Assembly (NCBI GenBank): GCA_047602475.1 | Contig: JASGHE010000002.1 | Location: 1,674,001 to 1,738,000 of the forward strand | Reading direction: 5' to 3' | Source of the DNA: JAEUIE01 sp047602475 | Lineage (GTDB): Bacteria; Planctomycetota; Planctomycetia; Gemmatales; HRBIN36 | DNA length: 64,000 bases | Part shown: positions 45,001 through 54,033 of the stretch, piece after piece | Position numbering within the stretch: the stretch's first letter is position 1 | Layout: each line of letters begins with the position of its first letter | Notes under the pieces: generated by a model | The model's database searches: none | Told to the model about the DNA's origin: nothing | Seen by the model: the letters and a program-made list of their open reading frames with translations, nothing else | Position numbers and translations under genes: made by a program

Positions 45001-46739
45001 GGAACTCTGCCAAGCAGCGTGGCGATGGCTGCGGTATCCTGGCCATAGAGTTGAATGAAGATGGTGGTAGCGAGGGTGGCACGCTGCACGTCGGTCTTTT
45101 TGGAACATTCCAGAGCGAGCGGTTCCTGCAAACGCGGCCAGATGGGCTTGAGATGCTGCACCCAGAGGGGCAGGAAGAGCGTGTAGGCGGGATTGAGCAG
45201 ATCTTCGACGACTGAAGAGGCCATCGTGGTCCACTGGGGGTTCTGGGGTTTGGTTTTGGCCAGGATGACGGCGGCGTTCAGCCGTTGTGCCGGGATGGCC
45301 TGGCGATTCTTGAGGGTGCTCCAGAGCTGCTGTTCCCGTTCCGGGCTGGGGCCTTGTTTCAGGAGCTCGTTGGCCAGGAGCGCTTCGGGGGTCGGCAGAT
45401 ACTGGAACAACTGATAGAGCTTCTCTTCCAGTTCGGGGTCTTTCTCGCAGAGGGCCAGCAGCACACGCGCCTGCTTGCGGACATCGAGGCTGGGGTCATT
45501 CTGCATGGTGCGCAGTTCTGGTTCGTACTCAGGGAGATTCTGCCGGAACGTGATAATCACGGGGCGAACCTCAGCGGGATCGCCGTCGAGGAGAAGCTTG
45601 AGTTGCGATTGCTTCTCCGCTTTTTCTGCGGCGATGCGGGCTTGCAGATCGTTGAACGATTTGACGGCGAAGTAGAGGGAGACCAGCGTGGCGATGATGA
45701 GGATGGCGGCGATGCTGGCGAGAGAAGTGGCCAGGGTGCGATTGCGTCTCGCCCAGCGCTGGAGCTTGCCTGCCACCCCAACGGGACGAGCCTCGACGGG
45801 TTCATTGTTCAGGTAGCGGCGTAGGTCGGCGGCGAACTTGTCGGTGCTTTCGTAGCGGTCGCCGATCTTTTTGGAGAGGGTCTTGAGGCAGATGTTCTCC
45901 AGATCGCGGGGGATGCTGTCGTTGAGAGAGCGGGGAGCAGGAGGCTCGTCGAGGACGATTTGCCGCAGCACCATGTTGCCGGCACCACGGAAAGGGAGTT
46001 CGCCGGTGATCATCTGAAAGAGGATGACGCCCAGGCTGTACTGGTCGCTGGGGCCTCTGATCATGCTGACATGGCCGTTCGCCTGTTCGGGGCTCATGTA
46101 GACGATAGTGCCGACCAGTTGCCCTTCCTGGGTGATCGAATCGTCGATGCCTTCTCGCTTGGCGAGGCCGAAGTCGAGAATGCGGGGTTGGCCGAAGGCA
46201 TCGACCATAATGTTGGCGGGCTTGATGTCACGATGAACGACTTCGTTCTTGTGGGCGTAACCCAGGGCATCGGCGATCTTGGCAATGAGGCTAACTTGTT
46301 CCTGGAGGGATAGCTTCTTCTTGAGGATGAGTTGATCCAGAGTGTCACCCTCGACATATTCCTCGACGAGCACCTTGATGGGGCCTTCATCCTCCAGATC
46401 GTAGACTTTGACGATGCCGGGATGGTTCAAATGGCAGGCGGCTTTTGCTTCGCGGATGAGGTGCTCTTCCCGATCGGCAGAGCCCATTTTTTTGGTATGC
46501 AGTATTTTGATGGCTACGGTGCGTTCGAGCGTGGCATCTTTGGCTTTGTAGACGGTGCCGAAGCCTCCCTCGCCGAGGGTATGCAGCAGCGTGAAGCGGC
46601 CAAGTTTTTCCAGGACGACCGATTCGGTGGCTTCAAAGTATTGATCGAGGGTGGCACCGCAGGAATTGCACTTGCGCGCCCCGCTGCCTTCGACCACAGT
46701 ATCTTTGGGCAGTTCCGTTTTGCAGAGGGGGCAGAGCAT
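42027..46739 (-). CDS. giant Ser/Thr protein kinase with C-terminal FGE-sulfatase domain
   Basis: A 1570-residue protein. A zinc ribbon (Cys3, Cys6, Cys24, Cys27) leads to a Hanks-type kinase: GEGGFGTVYKA at 56-66, Lys78, HRDIKPANIM at 169-178, DFG at 189-191, YMSPEQ, SDQYSLGVILF with Asp232. A membrane helix follows at about 337-360 (LASIAAILIIATLVSLYFAV). The ~950-residue middle is helical (HEAT-like stretches such as DVRKQARVLLALCEKDPE), with a beta-rich part near LFQVKLDVPEKSFLE. The last ~250 residues are a formylglycine-generating-enzyme-like domain (FYMGLSVDDNEASVPYRERP, ATKEVTQREFFEF, DAAYYCNWLSKKEKIPEE, GYRLSLESEFEYASRGN). All kinase catalytic residues are present. The substrate and the role of the FGE fold are unknown. 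Confidence 0.93.
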   Translation of the reverse strand: MLCPLCKTELPKDTVVEGSGARKCNSCGATLDQYFEATESVVLEKLGRFTLLHTLGEGGFGTVYKAKDATLERTVAIKILHTKKMGSADREEHLIREAKAACHLNHPGIVKVYDLEDEGPIKVLVEEYVEGDTLDQLILKKKLSLQEQVSLIAKIADALGYAHKNEVVHRDIKPANIMVDAFGQPRILDFGLAKREGIDDSITQEGQLVGTIVYMSPEQANGHVSMIRGPSDQYSLGVILFQMITGELPFRGAGNMVLRQIVLDEPPAPRSLNDSIPRDLENICLKTLSKKIGDRYESTDKFAADLRRYLNNEPVEARPVGVAGKLQRWARRNRTLATSLASIAAILIIATLVSLYFAVKSFNDLQARIAAEKAEKQSQLKLLLDGDPAEVRPVIITFRQNLPEYEPELRTMQNDPSLDVRKQARVLLALCEKDPELEEKLYQLFQYLPTPEALLANELLKQGPSPEREQQLWSTLKNRQAIPAQRLNAAVILAKTKPQNPQWTTMASSVVEDLLNPAYTLFLPLWVQHLKPIWPRLQEPLALECSKKTDVQRATLATTIFIQLYGQDTAAIATLLGRVPIAIAPLLMEHLKNLKQPTEVIQAELRKVAGPGAERSSLITVPNNLPAPSDALQKKMEASSGLIQPTFAICAALRWPDVAAVMKDMTAASYRPVRFRPYPTATGLHAAVIWHRDYQPGSPTPLWDFAIDLSAAELEAKAAKAKSDGWQPIEVSAYDVERRAGVIEVRYAWISVPGIPKPLFQVKLDVPEKSFLETSQQWLFGVKAVYHPGGILDLEKGSLPVSLSTRGNQPGQASFTYVLNTIPPQRGTDSCSPSFALALSEDKFRLTQADFNIHHDIAWVTPPAATTRLNYFKQMRENAVRLLKSPNKNLNAFTLELIQDRTCALYEIGDDPEWVTFLRQQARNEQLSVDTDLLMSLYWARAGEKELAQLCSNRFVERKSSDLRQAVFLNSAVQLLLSKAKALPAAIDNLEKLTKAHDDNFSRFLLARLFCLAADAVGLDTPQGKQWLDRAWQLAQQVIQEGEGLGYELDRFWSRDFAPLAEKLEPLLQRKRQSLRYCTTWSPSRGLDQRLHYGETADLALPLWQNWLAEGFVPHTISVIEWQGKPRLLSAWRRVRPTPEQDAAVANRRANVQLALAQLGHTSDAWKSMETTSLSNVDVELANELMFRSAPYKLSAATLIARLREPCTPLMKQRLLIALGQYTLEDCGPAQKELLPLLTQWLLNDPDPGVHSTCDWLLRTWKQQAAIEAAWKGQNRTLEKRENRLWFKSPRGQEMVIFPKSPSFYMGLSVDDNEASVPYRERPHQCRIGHAFALATKEVTQREFFEFNPLHDSGDYRFARTQDCPIGQVRWSDAAYYCNWLSKKEKIPEEQWCYLVKEAINEKTREKIIEVYTAPDYLERTGYRLSLESEFEYASRGNSRLIRFFGNSTSRISNYAWYDNNSERQFHPVGTRVPNNFGIFDIYGNASELLNDVYFNYPPTLGTEIVQDHARQLSPRWRLSSSDAVAFRSFSWAADPNFIRTSQRSGRSANAPSNFVDLGFRVARTVNIPN

Positions 46740-46854
46740 GATGGATGACTTGATGAATGGGTGATAGCACGATCATACTGTTCCCAGCAAACGCAGGAAA
46801 GCAATTTCGTTGCGCTGTTATGTGAATTTCATTGGAGGGAAGTCGAGTTGAATG

Positions 46855-46950
46855 CGTGCAGCGGGCGATTGCACCCTTCCACTGCGTGACAGCGAGACGA
46901 CTGTTTGGTGAAGTACGTCATGGTTTCCGGCGCTGTCACGCAGTGGCACG
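46855..46950. repeat. GTGACAGCG/CGCTGTCAC palindrome family, copy 2
   Basis: GGGCGATTGCACCC, then CCACTGCGTGACAGCG and its partner CGCTGTCACGCAGTGG about 40 bp later. It sits beside the third family A element in the 620-bp gap between the divergent kinase-FGE and secA genes. Confidence 0.8.
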
Positions 46951-46971
46951 GTTACTGATGATTCAGGCAGC

Positions 46972-47173
46972 AGCCCCTGATAAGGGGCGGCCGGGAAGTA
47001 GCTGGCTGCGCAGCTGCCAGTTGAATGGCGTTTTTGTTGTTCGAGCCCTGACAGGGGCGATTGGAATCTGTGTCCTGTCCCAATCGCCCCTATCGGGGCT
47101 CTGTTACTTTCTTTCCTTACCTACTGGCAGCTAACGCAGCCAGCTACTTCCCGGTCGCCCCTTATCAGGGGCT
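46972..47173. repeat. nested palindromic element, family A, copy 3 (202 bp)
   Basis: Outer arms AGCCCCTGATAAGGGGCGGCC and GGTCGCCCCTTATCAGGGGCT, middle stem CCGGGAAGTAGCTGGCTGCG with its complement CGCAGCCAGCTACTTCCCGG, and inner stem GAGCCCTGACAGGGGCGATTGG with CCAATCGCCCCTATCGGGGCTC. It is located upstream of two divergent genes, so it cannot be simply a terminator. Confidence 0.92.
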
Positions 47174-47359
47174 GATCAGTTCCAACTCCTTGCCGCCCGC
47201 ACTTTCTCCGTATTGACCCTCTGTTCCTCCAAGCGTAAACTTCCTTCGTCCATATACTTACAGTGAGTTCATTGGGTCAGGATTTCGATCCTGGCGGCAC
47301 GTTTGCTCATCAGGACAGGATTCCTGATCCACTCCCGTACCAAGGCAGGTTTTTGCACG

Positions 47360-50300
47360 ATGTCTACAGCTCTGAAAGAACCCAAGATGGCTTCTATTAC
47401 AAATACCACCAATACCGCAGCCGGCGATGATAGCAGCCTGTGGGACAAAGTGGGCGATTTCTTTGGCGGCGTCTCCGAAGGGGTCAACGGTCTGCTCGGC
47501 AAGATGTTTGGCTCCAGCAACGAACGAGTTGTTCGGGGGTATGGCTTCCAGCGTTTGAAAGATCAAGATCCTCCTTATCGCATTACTCCGGGGTCGGTGC
47601 TGGATCAGATCAACCAGCTTGAGCCGACGATGAAGGCCATGTCAGATGAGGAACTTCGCGGCCTCACGCCGAAGTTCCGTGCCCGCTTGGCTGAGGGGCA
47701 GACGCTGGATGATATTCTTCCCGAAGCGTTCGCTGCCTGCCGTGAAGCGGGGCGGCGTTTCAAGAACATGCGTCACTTCGATGTGCAGATGCTGGGCGGC
47801 ATGGCGCTGCATCAGGGCAACATCGCTGAAATGGTGACGGGTGAAGGAAAGACCCTCGTTGCTACCTGCGCCGGCCTATCTGAACGCTTTGGCCGGCGGG
47901 GTGCATGTCATTACGGTCAACGATTATCTGGCCCGTCGTGATTGCGAGTGGATGACGCCCATCTACCAGGGGCTGGGTGTGACGGCTGGGTTCATCCAGA
48001 CCGACATCGATCCCGATGGACGTCGCAAGGCTTATGATTGCGACATCACCTACGGAACGAACAGCGAGTTCGGCTTCGACTACCTCCGTGACAACATGAA
48101 GCCTGCCCGCTGGGGCGACAGCCGGTTCAACAAGTATCAGCAGCAGTGCCAGAAGGCGCTGAACTTCGCCATCATCGATGAAGTGGATAACATTCTGATC
48201 GATGAAGCGAGGACGCCACTGATTATCAGCGGGCCGGCGTTTGGCAACATCGATCGCTTCAAGCAGGCTGACAAGATCGCCCGCCAGCTCAAGAAAGACA
48301 TTCACTTCGAAGTCAAAGAGAAGGAGCGCTCCTGCCATCTCACCGAGGAAGGCATCCACTTCGCTGAGAAGCTGGCCGGTGTTGAGAGCTTCTACACAGC
48401 CGGCAATATGCACTGGCCCCACTTGCTCGATCAGGCGCTGAAGGCTCACAACCTGTATCACCGAGACAAGGAATACATGGTGGCGGCCAGCGAGGAGCCT
48501 CACGAACGGGGTCGGCCCATCGTCGTCATTATTGATGAGTTCACCGGTCGCCCGATGTTCGGTCGGCAGTGGTCGGATGGGTTGCATCAGGCGGTTGAGG
48601 CCAAGGAAGGGGTGCCCATCAAGGAAGAGACGCAGACGTTGGCCACGGTCACGCTGCAGAACTTCTTCAAGCTCTACAAGAAGCTGGCGGGCATGACCGG
48701 TACCGCCATGACTGAAGCGAACGAGTTCTGGAAGATCTACAAGCTCGATGTGATCGCGGTACCGACCAACCGCTACATGAGCCGTAAGAACTTTCCCGAT
48801 GTGGTGTTCCGTACCGAGAAAGAAAAGTGGAACGCCATTCTCGAAGAGATCATCGATGTGAACGAGAGTGGCCAGCCCATTCTTGTGGGCACGACCGATG
48901 TGGCCAAGTCGGAACAGCTCAGTCGCCTGCTGAAGCTGCGTGGCATCAAGCATGAGCTGCTGAACGCCAAGCCTGAGTTCGTGGCCAAGGAATCGGAGAT
49001 CGTCGCCCAGGCGGGGCGGCGCGGTGCGGTGACCATTGCCACCAACATGGCTGGTCGTGGTACCGATATCATTCTGGGCGGCAACGCTGAGTACATGGCC
49101 TGGAACGAACTGCGGCACAACTACGAGACCCGCCTCGATGTGCCTGTCGATGTGTGGAAGGCTCGTGTCGATGAGATCGAAGCACGGGAGAAGACCAAGG
49201 AAGAAGGCCGCAAGGTGGCGGAGCTTGGTGGGTTGCACGTGATCGGCACCGAACGGCACGAGTCCCGCCGTATCGATAATCAGCTTCGTGGTCGTGCCGG
49301 CCGTCAGGGTGATCCAGGTTCGAGCCGGTTCTACGTCTCGCTGCAGGATGAGTTGATGCGCATCTTCGCCGGCGAGTGGGTGGCCAACGTCCTCACTCGG
49401 CTGGGCATGAAGGAAGGGGAGAGCATCGAAAGCAAGATGGTTTCCCGCCGTATTGAAGCGGCTCAGAAGAAGGTGGAGGAACGCAACTTCGATATCCGCA
49501 AGAACCTTCTCGAGTACGACGAGGTGATGGATTACCAGCGGAAGCGGACCTATGGCTTCCGGCAGAAGATCCTCGACGGCGGCAACTGCAAGCTGATCAT
49601 CGTCGACATGTTGCAGAATACCGTTTCCAAGAATGTCGATCGGTTCATGGGCGACCGTTACGGCACCGAAGCGTTTGCCCGCTTCGCCAGCAATCGGCTC
49701 AACTGCGAGTTCGAAGGGCATGAGTTTGTTCGCATGCCGTTCGAAGAGGCGGATAAGAACGCCAAGACGAAGGCATGCAACAAGGCGGTCAACGCCATTC
49801 AGGATGCTCTCGAAGAGAACATGGATACGGGGAGCGAGGAGAGCGAGTGGAACTGGGAAGCGTTCGCCAAGTTCATGGAAGTGAAGTTCGGCGTGAAGAC
49901 GACGGCCCGGGAACTGAAGCAGATCGGCCGTGACAAGATCATGGAGGTGCTGCTGCCTCGGGCTGAGAAGAACATCGAAGAGACCGATCTCAAAGAAGGC
50001 GAGCCGATGTTGTCGGAGGACTTCAGCCTGGAGTCGATCGTCAACTGGTTCAAGCTGAAGTTCAATTTGACCGTAGCGGTGAGCGAACTGCGAGACAAGT
50101 CAGCTAGTGCGGTCAAAGTGCTGCTCAATGACAAGATCAAGCAGCTTTACACCGAGAAGGAGATCGAGTTCCCGGTTAAGGTGCTGATCCATCACTTCAT
50201 GGGCGCGATTCGTACGGCCAGCAGCGGTTCGATCCGCATGGGCTGCTGACCATGGCCAAGGAACGCTTTGCTGGGGCGGCCAGTGCTATTCCGGAGCAGG

Positions 50301-51082
50301 AGCTGGTCGTCAGTTCCAAGGAACGCATCGAACAGATGCTTCAGGAAGTGAGCCGGAAGGCTTACCCGGCTGATGGCTATGACCGCATCGAAGAGCAGCT
50401 CGACAAGCACTTTGGTGCGACGGCCAAGAAGTTGAGCGAAGACGATGCGAAGCAGCTTGCATCGTGGGCGACGCAGACCTACAAGCTCAAGGTCGAAGCA
50501 GCCGATCTGGCCAATTACCCCGAAGATTATGTCCGCCAGGTGCTGACGACGGCTTTTGATGATGTCTATCGGCCTGAAATGCAGTCGATGGAGCGTTCAC
50601 TGGTGCTGAACGTCGTCGATACGTCGTGGAAGGATCACCTCTATACGATGGATTATCTGCGCTCAGCGATCGCCTTTGCCCATTTGTCTCAGCAGGATCC
50701 CAAGGCAGTGTACAAGGTGGAAGGTATGAAGGCCTTCGACGAGATGTGGGAAGGCGATGCGACGGCAGAGTACCAGGAGAAGGAAAGCATTCAGGACAAG
50801 ATCACTGATCTGATCTTCCGCATGGAGGAGGCGATTCAGGATACTTCCGATGCCGTGCTGGCTCAGGCGCAGAGCACGAAGGAAGCAGCCAGCCGACCGT
50901 TGCCTCCGCCGAAGGAGGGGAGCATTCGTGCCCAGCAGGACGAGGCGATAGCAGGCAGTCAATCGGGCGGGAAAGCTCAGCCGGTTCGCAACAAGGAACC
51001 ACGAGTCGGCCGCAACGATCCGTGCCCGTGCGGTTCGGGGAAGAAGTACAAGCAGTGCCACATGAAGAAGGATATGGCGTAA
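47360..51082 (+). CDS. secA: protein translocase ATPase SecA, two frameshifts
   Basis: Motor ATPase that drives Sec-dependent export through SecYEG. Domains in order: NBD1 with Walker A in TGEGKTLVAT and Walker B in DEVDNILIDEARTPLIISG; PPXD; NBD2 with TNMAGRGTDIILGGNAEYM and DNQLRGRAGRQGDPGSSRFY; a helical scaffold/wing with KNLLEYDEVMDYQRKRTYG; a long planctomycete-type insert; and a C-terminal zinc motif CPCGSGKKYKQCH. One extra T at 47867 breaks the frame just after Walker A, and one missing base near 50205 restores it; the second junction reads YGQQRFDPHGLLTMAKE. Because SecA is essential, sequencing error is most likely. ATG 47360 is the probable start; 47387 is possible. Repaired length is about 1240 residues. 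Confidence 0.93.
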
Positions 51083-51086
51083 ACAA

Positions 51087-51149
51087 AGTGCTCGGTGCTC
51101 AGTGCTCAGTAATTCTGGCTGAGCACTGAGAACTAAGCACTGAGCACTA
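51087..51149. repeat. CTCAGCACT repeat, copy 2
   Basis: GTGCTCGGTGCTCAGTGCTCAG and CTGAGCACTGAGAAC with CACTGAGCACTAC form tandem and inverted units of the word GTGCTCAG. They fill the space between secA and waaA. Confidence 0.78.
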
Positions 51150-51176
51150 CTTTTGACCTGCGAAAGGATTCGCTTT

Positions 51177-52475
51177 GTGCCGTGGTTGTTGAATGTCGTT
51201 TACCTGTTGGTGGTAGTCCTGGCAGCGCCGTGGTTGTTGTGGCGGCGGTGGCGGGCAGGGAAACGGCTTGGCGGAGGTTGGGCGAAGTTCACCGGGAATG
51301 TCATTAGCAGTGCGAGCCGGGCGGCGTTAGCCCCCGGAGTGAACGGGCAAAGAATCTGGCTCCACGCTGTCAGCGTCGGCGAAGTGCTGCTACTACAACC
51401 CATCATCAAAGAACTCAAGGCCCAGTATCCTCAATGGGAAGTCTGGCTCTCCGTCACGACGGCCACGGGAAGAGATGTCGCTGAGAAGACCTACCCTGAG
51501 CTGAACATCATCTGGTTCCCGTTCGACTTCACCTGGGCGGTGCATCGGGCATTGAACCAGGTGCAGCCGAGGCTGATTCTGCTGGCGGAGCTGGAACTGT
51601 GGCCGAACTTCATCAGCATTGCCAAGGCTAAGAGCATCCCCGTGATCGTGGTCAATGGCCGCATCAGTGAACGGAGCTTCAAAGGGTATCATCGATTCCG
51701 CTGGCTGGTCTCGAAGTTGCTGGGCAAGATCGACCGCTTCGCGGTTCAGCAGGAAGAGTATGCGGAGCGGCTGAAGCTCTTGGGTATGCCCGCTGACCGC
51801 ATCGTCGTCACGGGTTCGGTGAAGTTCGATGGGGTGACGGTTGATCGGCAGGATGCCTCGGTGCAGAAGTTGCGCACGCTGTTTGGTATCACCGAGAAGA
51901 ACGTCGTCTGGGTCGTCGGCAGCACGCAAACTCCTGAGGAAGCGTGGGCATTGGACATCTATCAGACAGCGAAGAAGACCTATCCCAACCTGGTGCTGAT
52001 CCTTGTTCCCCGTCATCAGGAACGATTCAACGAGGTGGCGGAACTCATCACGAAGTCAGGCGAGAAGTTCAGTCGCCGCTCAGCACTGAGCACTGAGCAC
52101 TCAGCACTGATTCTGGTCGATACGCTCGGCGAATTGAAAGCCGTCTGGGGCCTAGCGGATGTCGGCTTCGTCGGTGGCAGCTTCAATGATCGGGGCGGGC
52201 AGAACATGATCGAACCGGCGGCGTATGGGGTGGCTGTCACGTTTGGGCCGAACACGTGGAACTTCAAGCAGGTGGTCGCAGCGCTGTTGATGCATCAGGC
52301 GGCGATGGAGGTGAAGACGAAGGCGGAGTGGGAGGCGGTGACGTTGCGGCTGCTGGGGGATGGGGCCGAGCGACGGGAGTTGGGAGAGCGAGCGAGGGAG
52401 TTTGTACTCAGGCAGCAGGGGGCGACGGAGCGGACGGTGGGACTGCTCAAATCGTTTCTTAGTCATTCAGCGTGA
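51177..52475 (+). CDS. waaA: 3-deoxy-D-manno-octulosonic acid transferase (Kdo transferase)
   Basis: Adds Kdo from CMP-Kdo to lipid A precursors in the outer-membrane pathway. The 432-residue protein has an N-terminal membrane anchor (NVVYLLVVVLAAPWLLW), then the glycosyltransferase fold with WLHAVSVGEVLLLQPII, LLAELELWPNFI, and the C-terminal GELKAVWGLADVGFVGGSF and NMIEPAAYGVAV. GTG 51177 is chosen; an upstream TTG at 51153 gives no better site. Between FSRR and VDTLGEL, the segment coded at 52078-52111 is a CTCAGCACT repeat unit read in frame (RSALSTEHSAL). WaaA fits Kdo-containing LPS in this lineage. Confidence 0.92.
   Translation: MPWLLNVVYLLVVVLAAPWLLWRRWRAGKRLGGGWAKFTGNVISSASRAALAPGVNGQRIWLHAVSVGEVLLLQPIIKELKAQYPQWEVWLSVTTATGRDVAEKTYPELNIIWFPFDFTWAVHRALNQVQPRLILLAELELWPNFISIAKAKSIPVIVVNGRISERSFKGYHRFRWLVSKLLGKIDRFAVQQEEYAERLKLLGMPADRIVVTGSVKFDGVTVDRQDASVQKLRTLFGITEKNVVWVVGSTQTPEEAWALDIYQTAKKTYPNLVLILVPRHQERFNEVAELITKSGEKFSRRSALSTEHSALILVDTLGELKAVWGLADVGFVGGSFNDRGGQNMIEPAAYGVAVTFGPNTWNFKQVVAALLMHQAAMEVKTKAEWEAVTLRLLGDGAERRELGERAREFVLRQQGATERTVGLLKSFLSHSA
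52078..52111. repeat. CTCAGCACT repeat, copy 3, inside waaA
   Basis: GCTCAGCACTGAGCACTGAG and CACTCAGCACTGA read in frame within waaA. The same words fill the gap at 51087-51149 and the Gfo/Idh gene end at 4704-4730. The segment lies between conserved blocks of the Kdo transferase. Confidence 0.78.
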
Positions 52476-52492
52476 GGTTTGGCAAGGCGGTG

Positions 52493-52620
52493 ACTGTGCC
52501 ACTGTGTGACAGCGCCAAGGAAGTGATGTACTTCACTGAATAGTCATCTCGCTGTCACGCAGTGGACGCGTGCAATCGCCAGCAGCACTGCGTGATGACT
52601 ACATCACGCAGTGGCACAGT
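52493..52620. repeat. GTGACAGCG/CGCTGTCAC palindrome family, copy 3
   Basis: ACTGTGCCACTGTGTGACAGCG and CGCTGTCACGCAGTGG are followed by a smaller hairpin CACTGCGTGATGACTACATCACGCAGTGGC. It lies between waaA and the HdeD-like gene. Confidence 0.8.
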
Positions 52621-52737
52621 TTCTCGATGACACACCAGAAATCTTGTGATGGCAACTCTGAGATTTCCTTTTGTTTCCCTCGTCGAGTGCGATAAGTTAA
52701 GCTCCAGAGAGTTCAACACCATCTTGGAGTTACCACC

Positions 52738-53336
52738 ATGAGTTCGTCACTTGGCAGAGTCCCCGGCGGCGGTATGATCGCGACCGCAGTTCGGGAAAAC
52801 ATCGCTGAAATGCAGCGCAATCGAGGCTGGATACTGCTGCTCGGCATTGTCCTGGTGCTGCTCGGCACCATGGCGATCATCTACACCGTGTCGGCGACGA
52901 TCGCTTCGATGTTGTACCTGGGCTACTTCCTGATCATAGCCGGGGCGTTTGAAGTGGCGGGGGCGTTCTATGCCCGGCACTGGGGCGGGTTCTTCCTTGA
53001 TCTGCTGATGGGTGTGCTGCTCATCGTGGCTGGCATTATTACTCTGAATCACAAGGGTGATGTGGCGGTGCTGCTCACTGGAGTCATTGCCTTCTTCTTC
53101 ATGGTCGGCGGCGTTACACGCATCCTGGCTGCGTTCACCATGCGGTTCTGCAGTTGGGGCTGGGTGGTGCTCAGCGGGTTGATCTCGTTCATGCTGGGCA
53201 TGATGATCTGGCAGCAGTGGCCCAGCAGCGCCTATGGGTGCCCGGTACGCTGGTCGGTGTCGAACTGATCTTCAGTGGCTGGAACTATGTGGCGCTGGCT
53301 TCATGGCTGAAGCGGGTGAAGCCGGAAGTGGCTTAG
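52738..53336 (+). CDS. HdeD/DUF308 family membrane protein, frameshifted
   Basis: A protein of about 199 residues with about six membrane helices. It has a charged head (RENIAEMQRNRGW) and then hydrophobic pairs including ILLLGIVLVLLGTMAIIYTV, LLMGVLLIVAGIITLN and GWVVLSGLISFMLGMMIWQQ. This is the HdeD/DUF308 layout with three two-helix repeats. The frame breaks near 53231 by one missing base; the other frame continues as LWVPGTLVGVELIFSGWNYV. The original frame ends at 53268. ATG 52738 is supported by GGAG upstream. The family is linked to acid stress in enterobacteria, but the role is unproven here. Confidence 0.85.
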
Positions 53337-53352
53337 TATAGTGTTTCTTTTA

Positions 53353-53380
53353 TCGTCCCCGTGTCTCTGACCGGGGACGA
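53353..53380. repeat. TCGTCCCCGGTCTCNGACCGGGGACGA hairpin family, copy 1
   Basis: TCGTCCCCGTGTC with GACCGGGGACGA, a hairpin of 28 bp between two convergent genes (HdeD-like and zinc-ribbon). The family also occurs at 54003, 58843, 58989 and 61970. Confidence 0.78.
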
Positions 53381-53404
53381 TTACGATGACAAGATGTTTG
53401 TTGC

Positions 53405-53821
53405 CTAACCAAATTTTCCTGCTCTGCCGGCAGAGGCGATCAGCCCTCCCAGTCCTATCGTCAAATAGCCGGCGAAGGGGAACGTGGGGAACAACCCGGA
53501 GATGTTGCCGATCAATAGACCTATCCCCACGACAACTATCAGTGTGCCCAGGACCACAGCTGCCATCTGTTGCTGCGGTCGATGTGGCGAAGTGAGCTGC
53601 CTGGTTTCTTCTAATGTCAATAGCTTTACTTCCCCCTGACGCTGTTTGTTTTCCAGTTCATCACGAGAAGGAATAGCAAGGGTGTGCCCACAGACGCAGA
53701 GATGTGAAGTGCCCAAACTCACATCGGAAAAGATAACGGGACGACCGCAGGAACAGGCCATTTGATATGTCTTTGACGATGCTCCGGTTGGTGCCTGTGC
53801 CTGTTCCACTGAAGCTGGCAT
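53405..53821 (-). CDS. zinc-ribbon membrane protein of unknown function
   Basis: A 138-residue protein with an N-terminal zinc-ribbon-like pair CSCGRPVIFSDVSLGTSHLC and CVCGHT (two CxC(G) knuckles), a charged linker (RDELENKQRQGEVKLLTLEE) and two membrane helices near the C-terminus (MAAVVLGTLIVVVGIGLLIG, then FAGYLTIGLGGLIASAG). This plan is common among planctomycete small proteins and may sense or bind metal. ATG 53821 is used; GTG 53830 would add three residues. It is convergent with the HdeD-like gene. I do not recognise a named family. Confidence 0.75.
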   Translation of the reverse strand: MPASVEQAQAPTGASSKTYQMACSCGRPVIFSDVSLGTSHLCVCGHTLAIPSRDELENKQRQGEVKLLTLEETRQLTSPHRPQQQMAAVVLGTLIVVVGIGLLIGNISGLFPTFPFAGYLTIGLGGLIASAGRAGKFG

Positions 53822-54002
53822 TGTTGGCACACTTTGAGGAAGGTGCGCATTTCCTGGGCGGGACTCTCATAGCAATCGTCCTTTGATCGGGTCTTTTTGT
53901 TGAGATCACATTAGCTTGTGACGTTGAACCATTCAGTGCCGAATTGTCAATCATCTGTCGGAGAGTGTCAAATATATTATGCTCAAGGTCATTGTTATCT
54001 TC

Positions 54003-54028
54003 TCGTCCCCGGTCTCCGGCGGGGACGA
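54003..54028. repeat. TCGTCCCCGG hairpin family, copy 2
   Basis: TCGTCCCCGGTCTCCGGCGGGGACGA, a short hairpin in the gap of 485 bp between the zinc-ribbon and YTV genes, next to the composite element at 54034-54176. The rest of the gap (53822-54002) holds no recognisable gene. Confidence 0.78.
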
Positions 54029-54033
54029 ATTGA

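Noticed and set aside
46972..47173. CRISPR array
   Set aside because: The repeats are inverted arms of a single hairpin, not regularly spaced direct repeats, and no cas gene is present.
47841..47900. Programmed frameshift in secA
   Set aside because: No slippery heptamer or pseudoknot is visible; the +1 and the -1 events occur far apart and similar indels are in unrelated genes, so error is more likely.
47862..49721. 619-residue frame on the minus strand
   Set aside because: It is antisense to secA, whose motifs are unmistakable.
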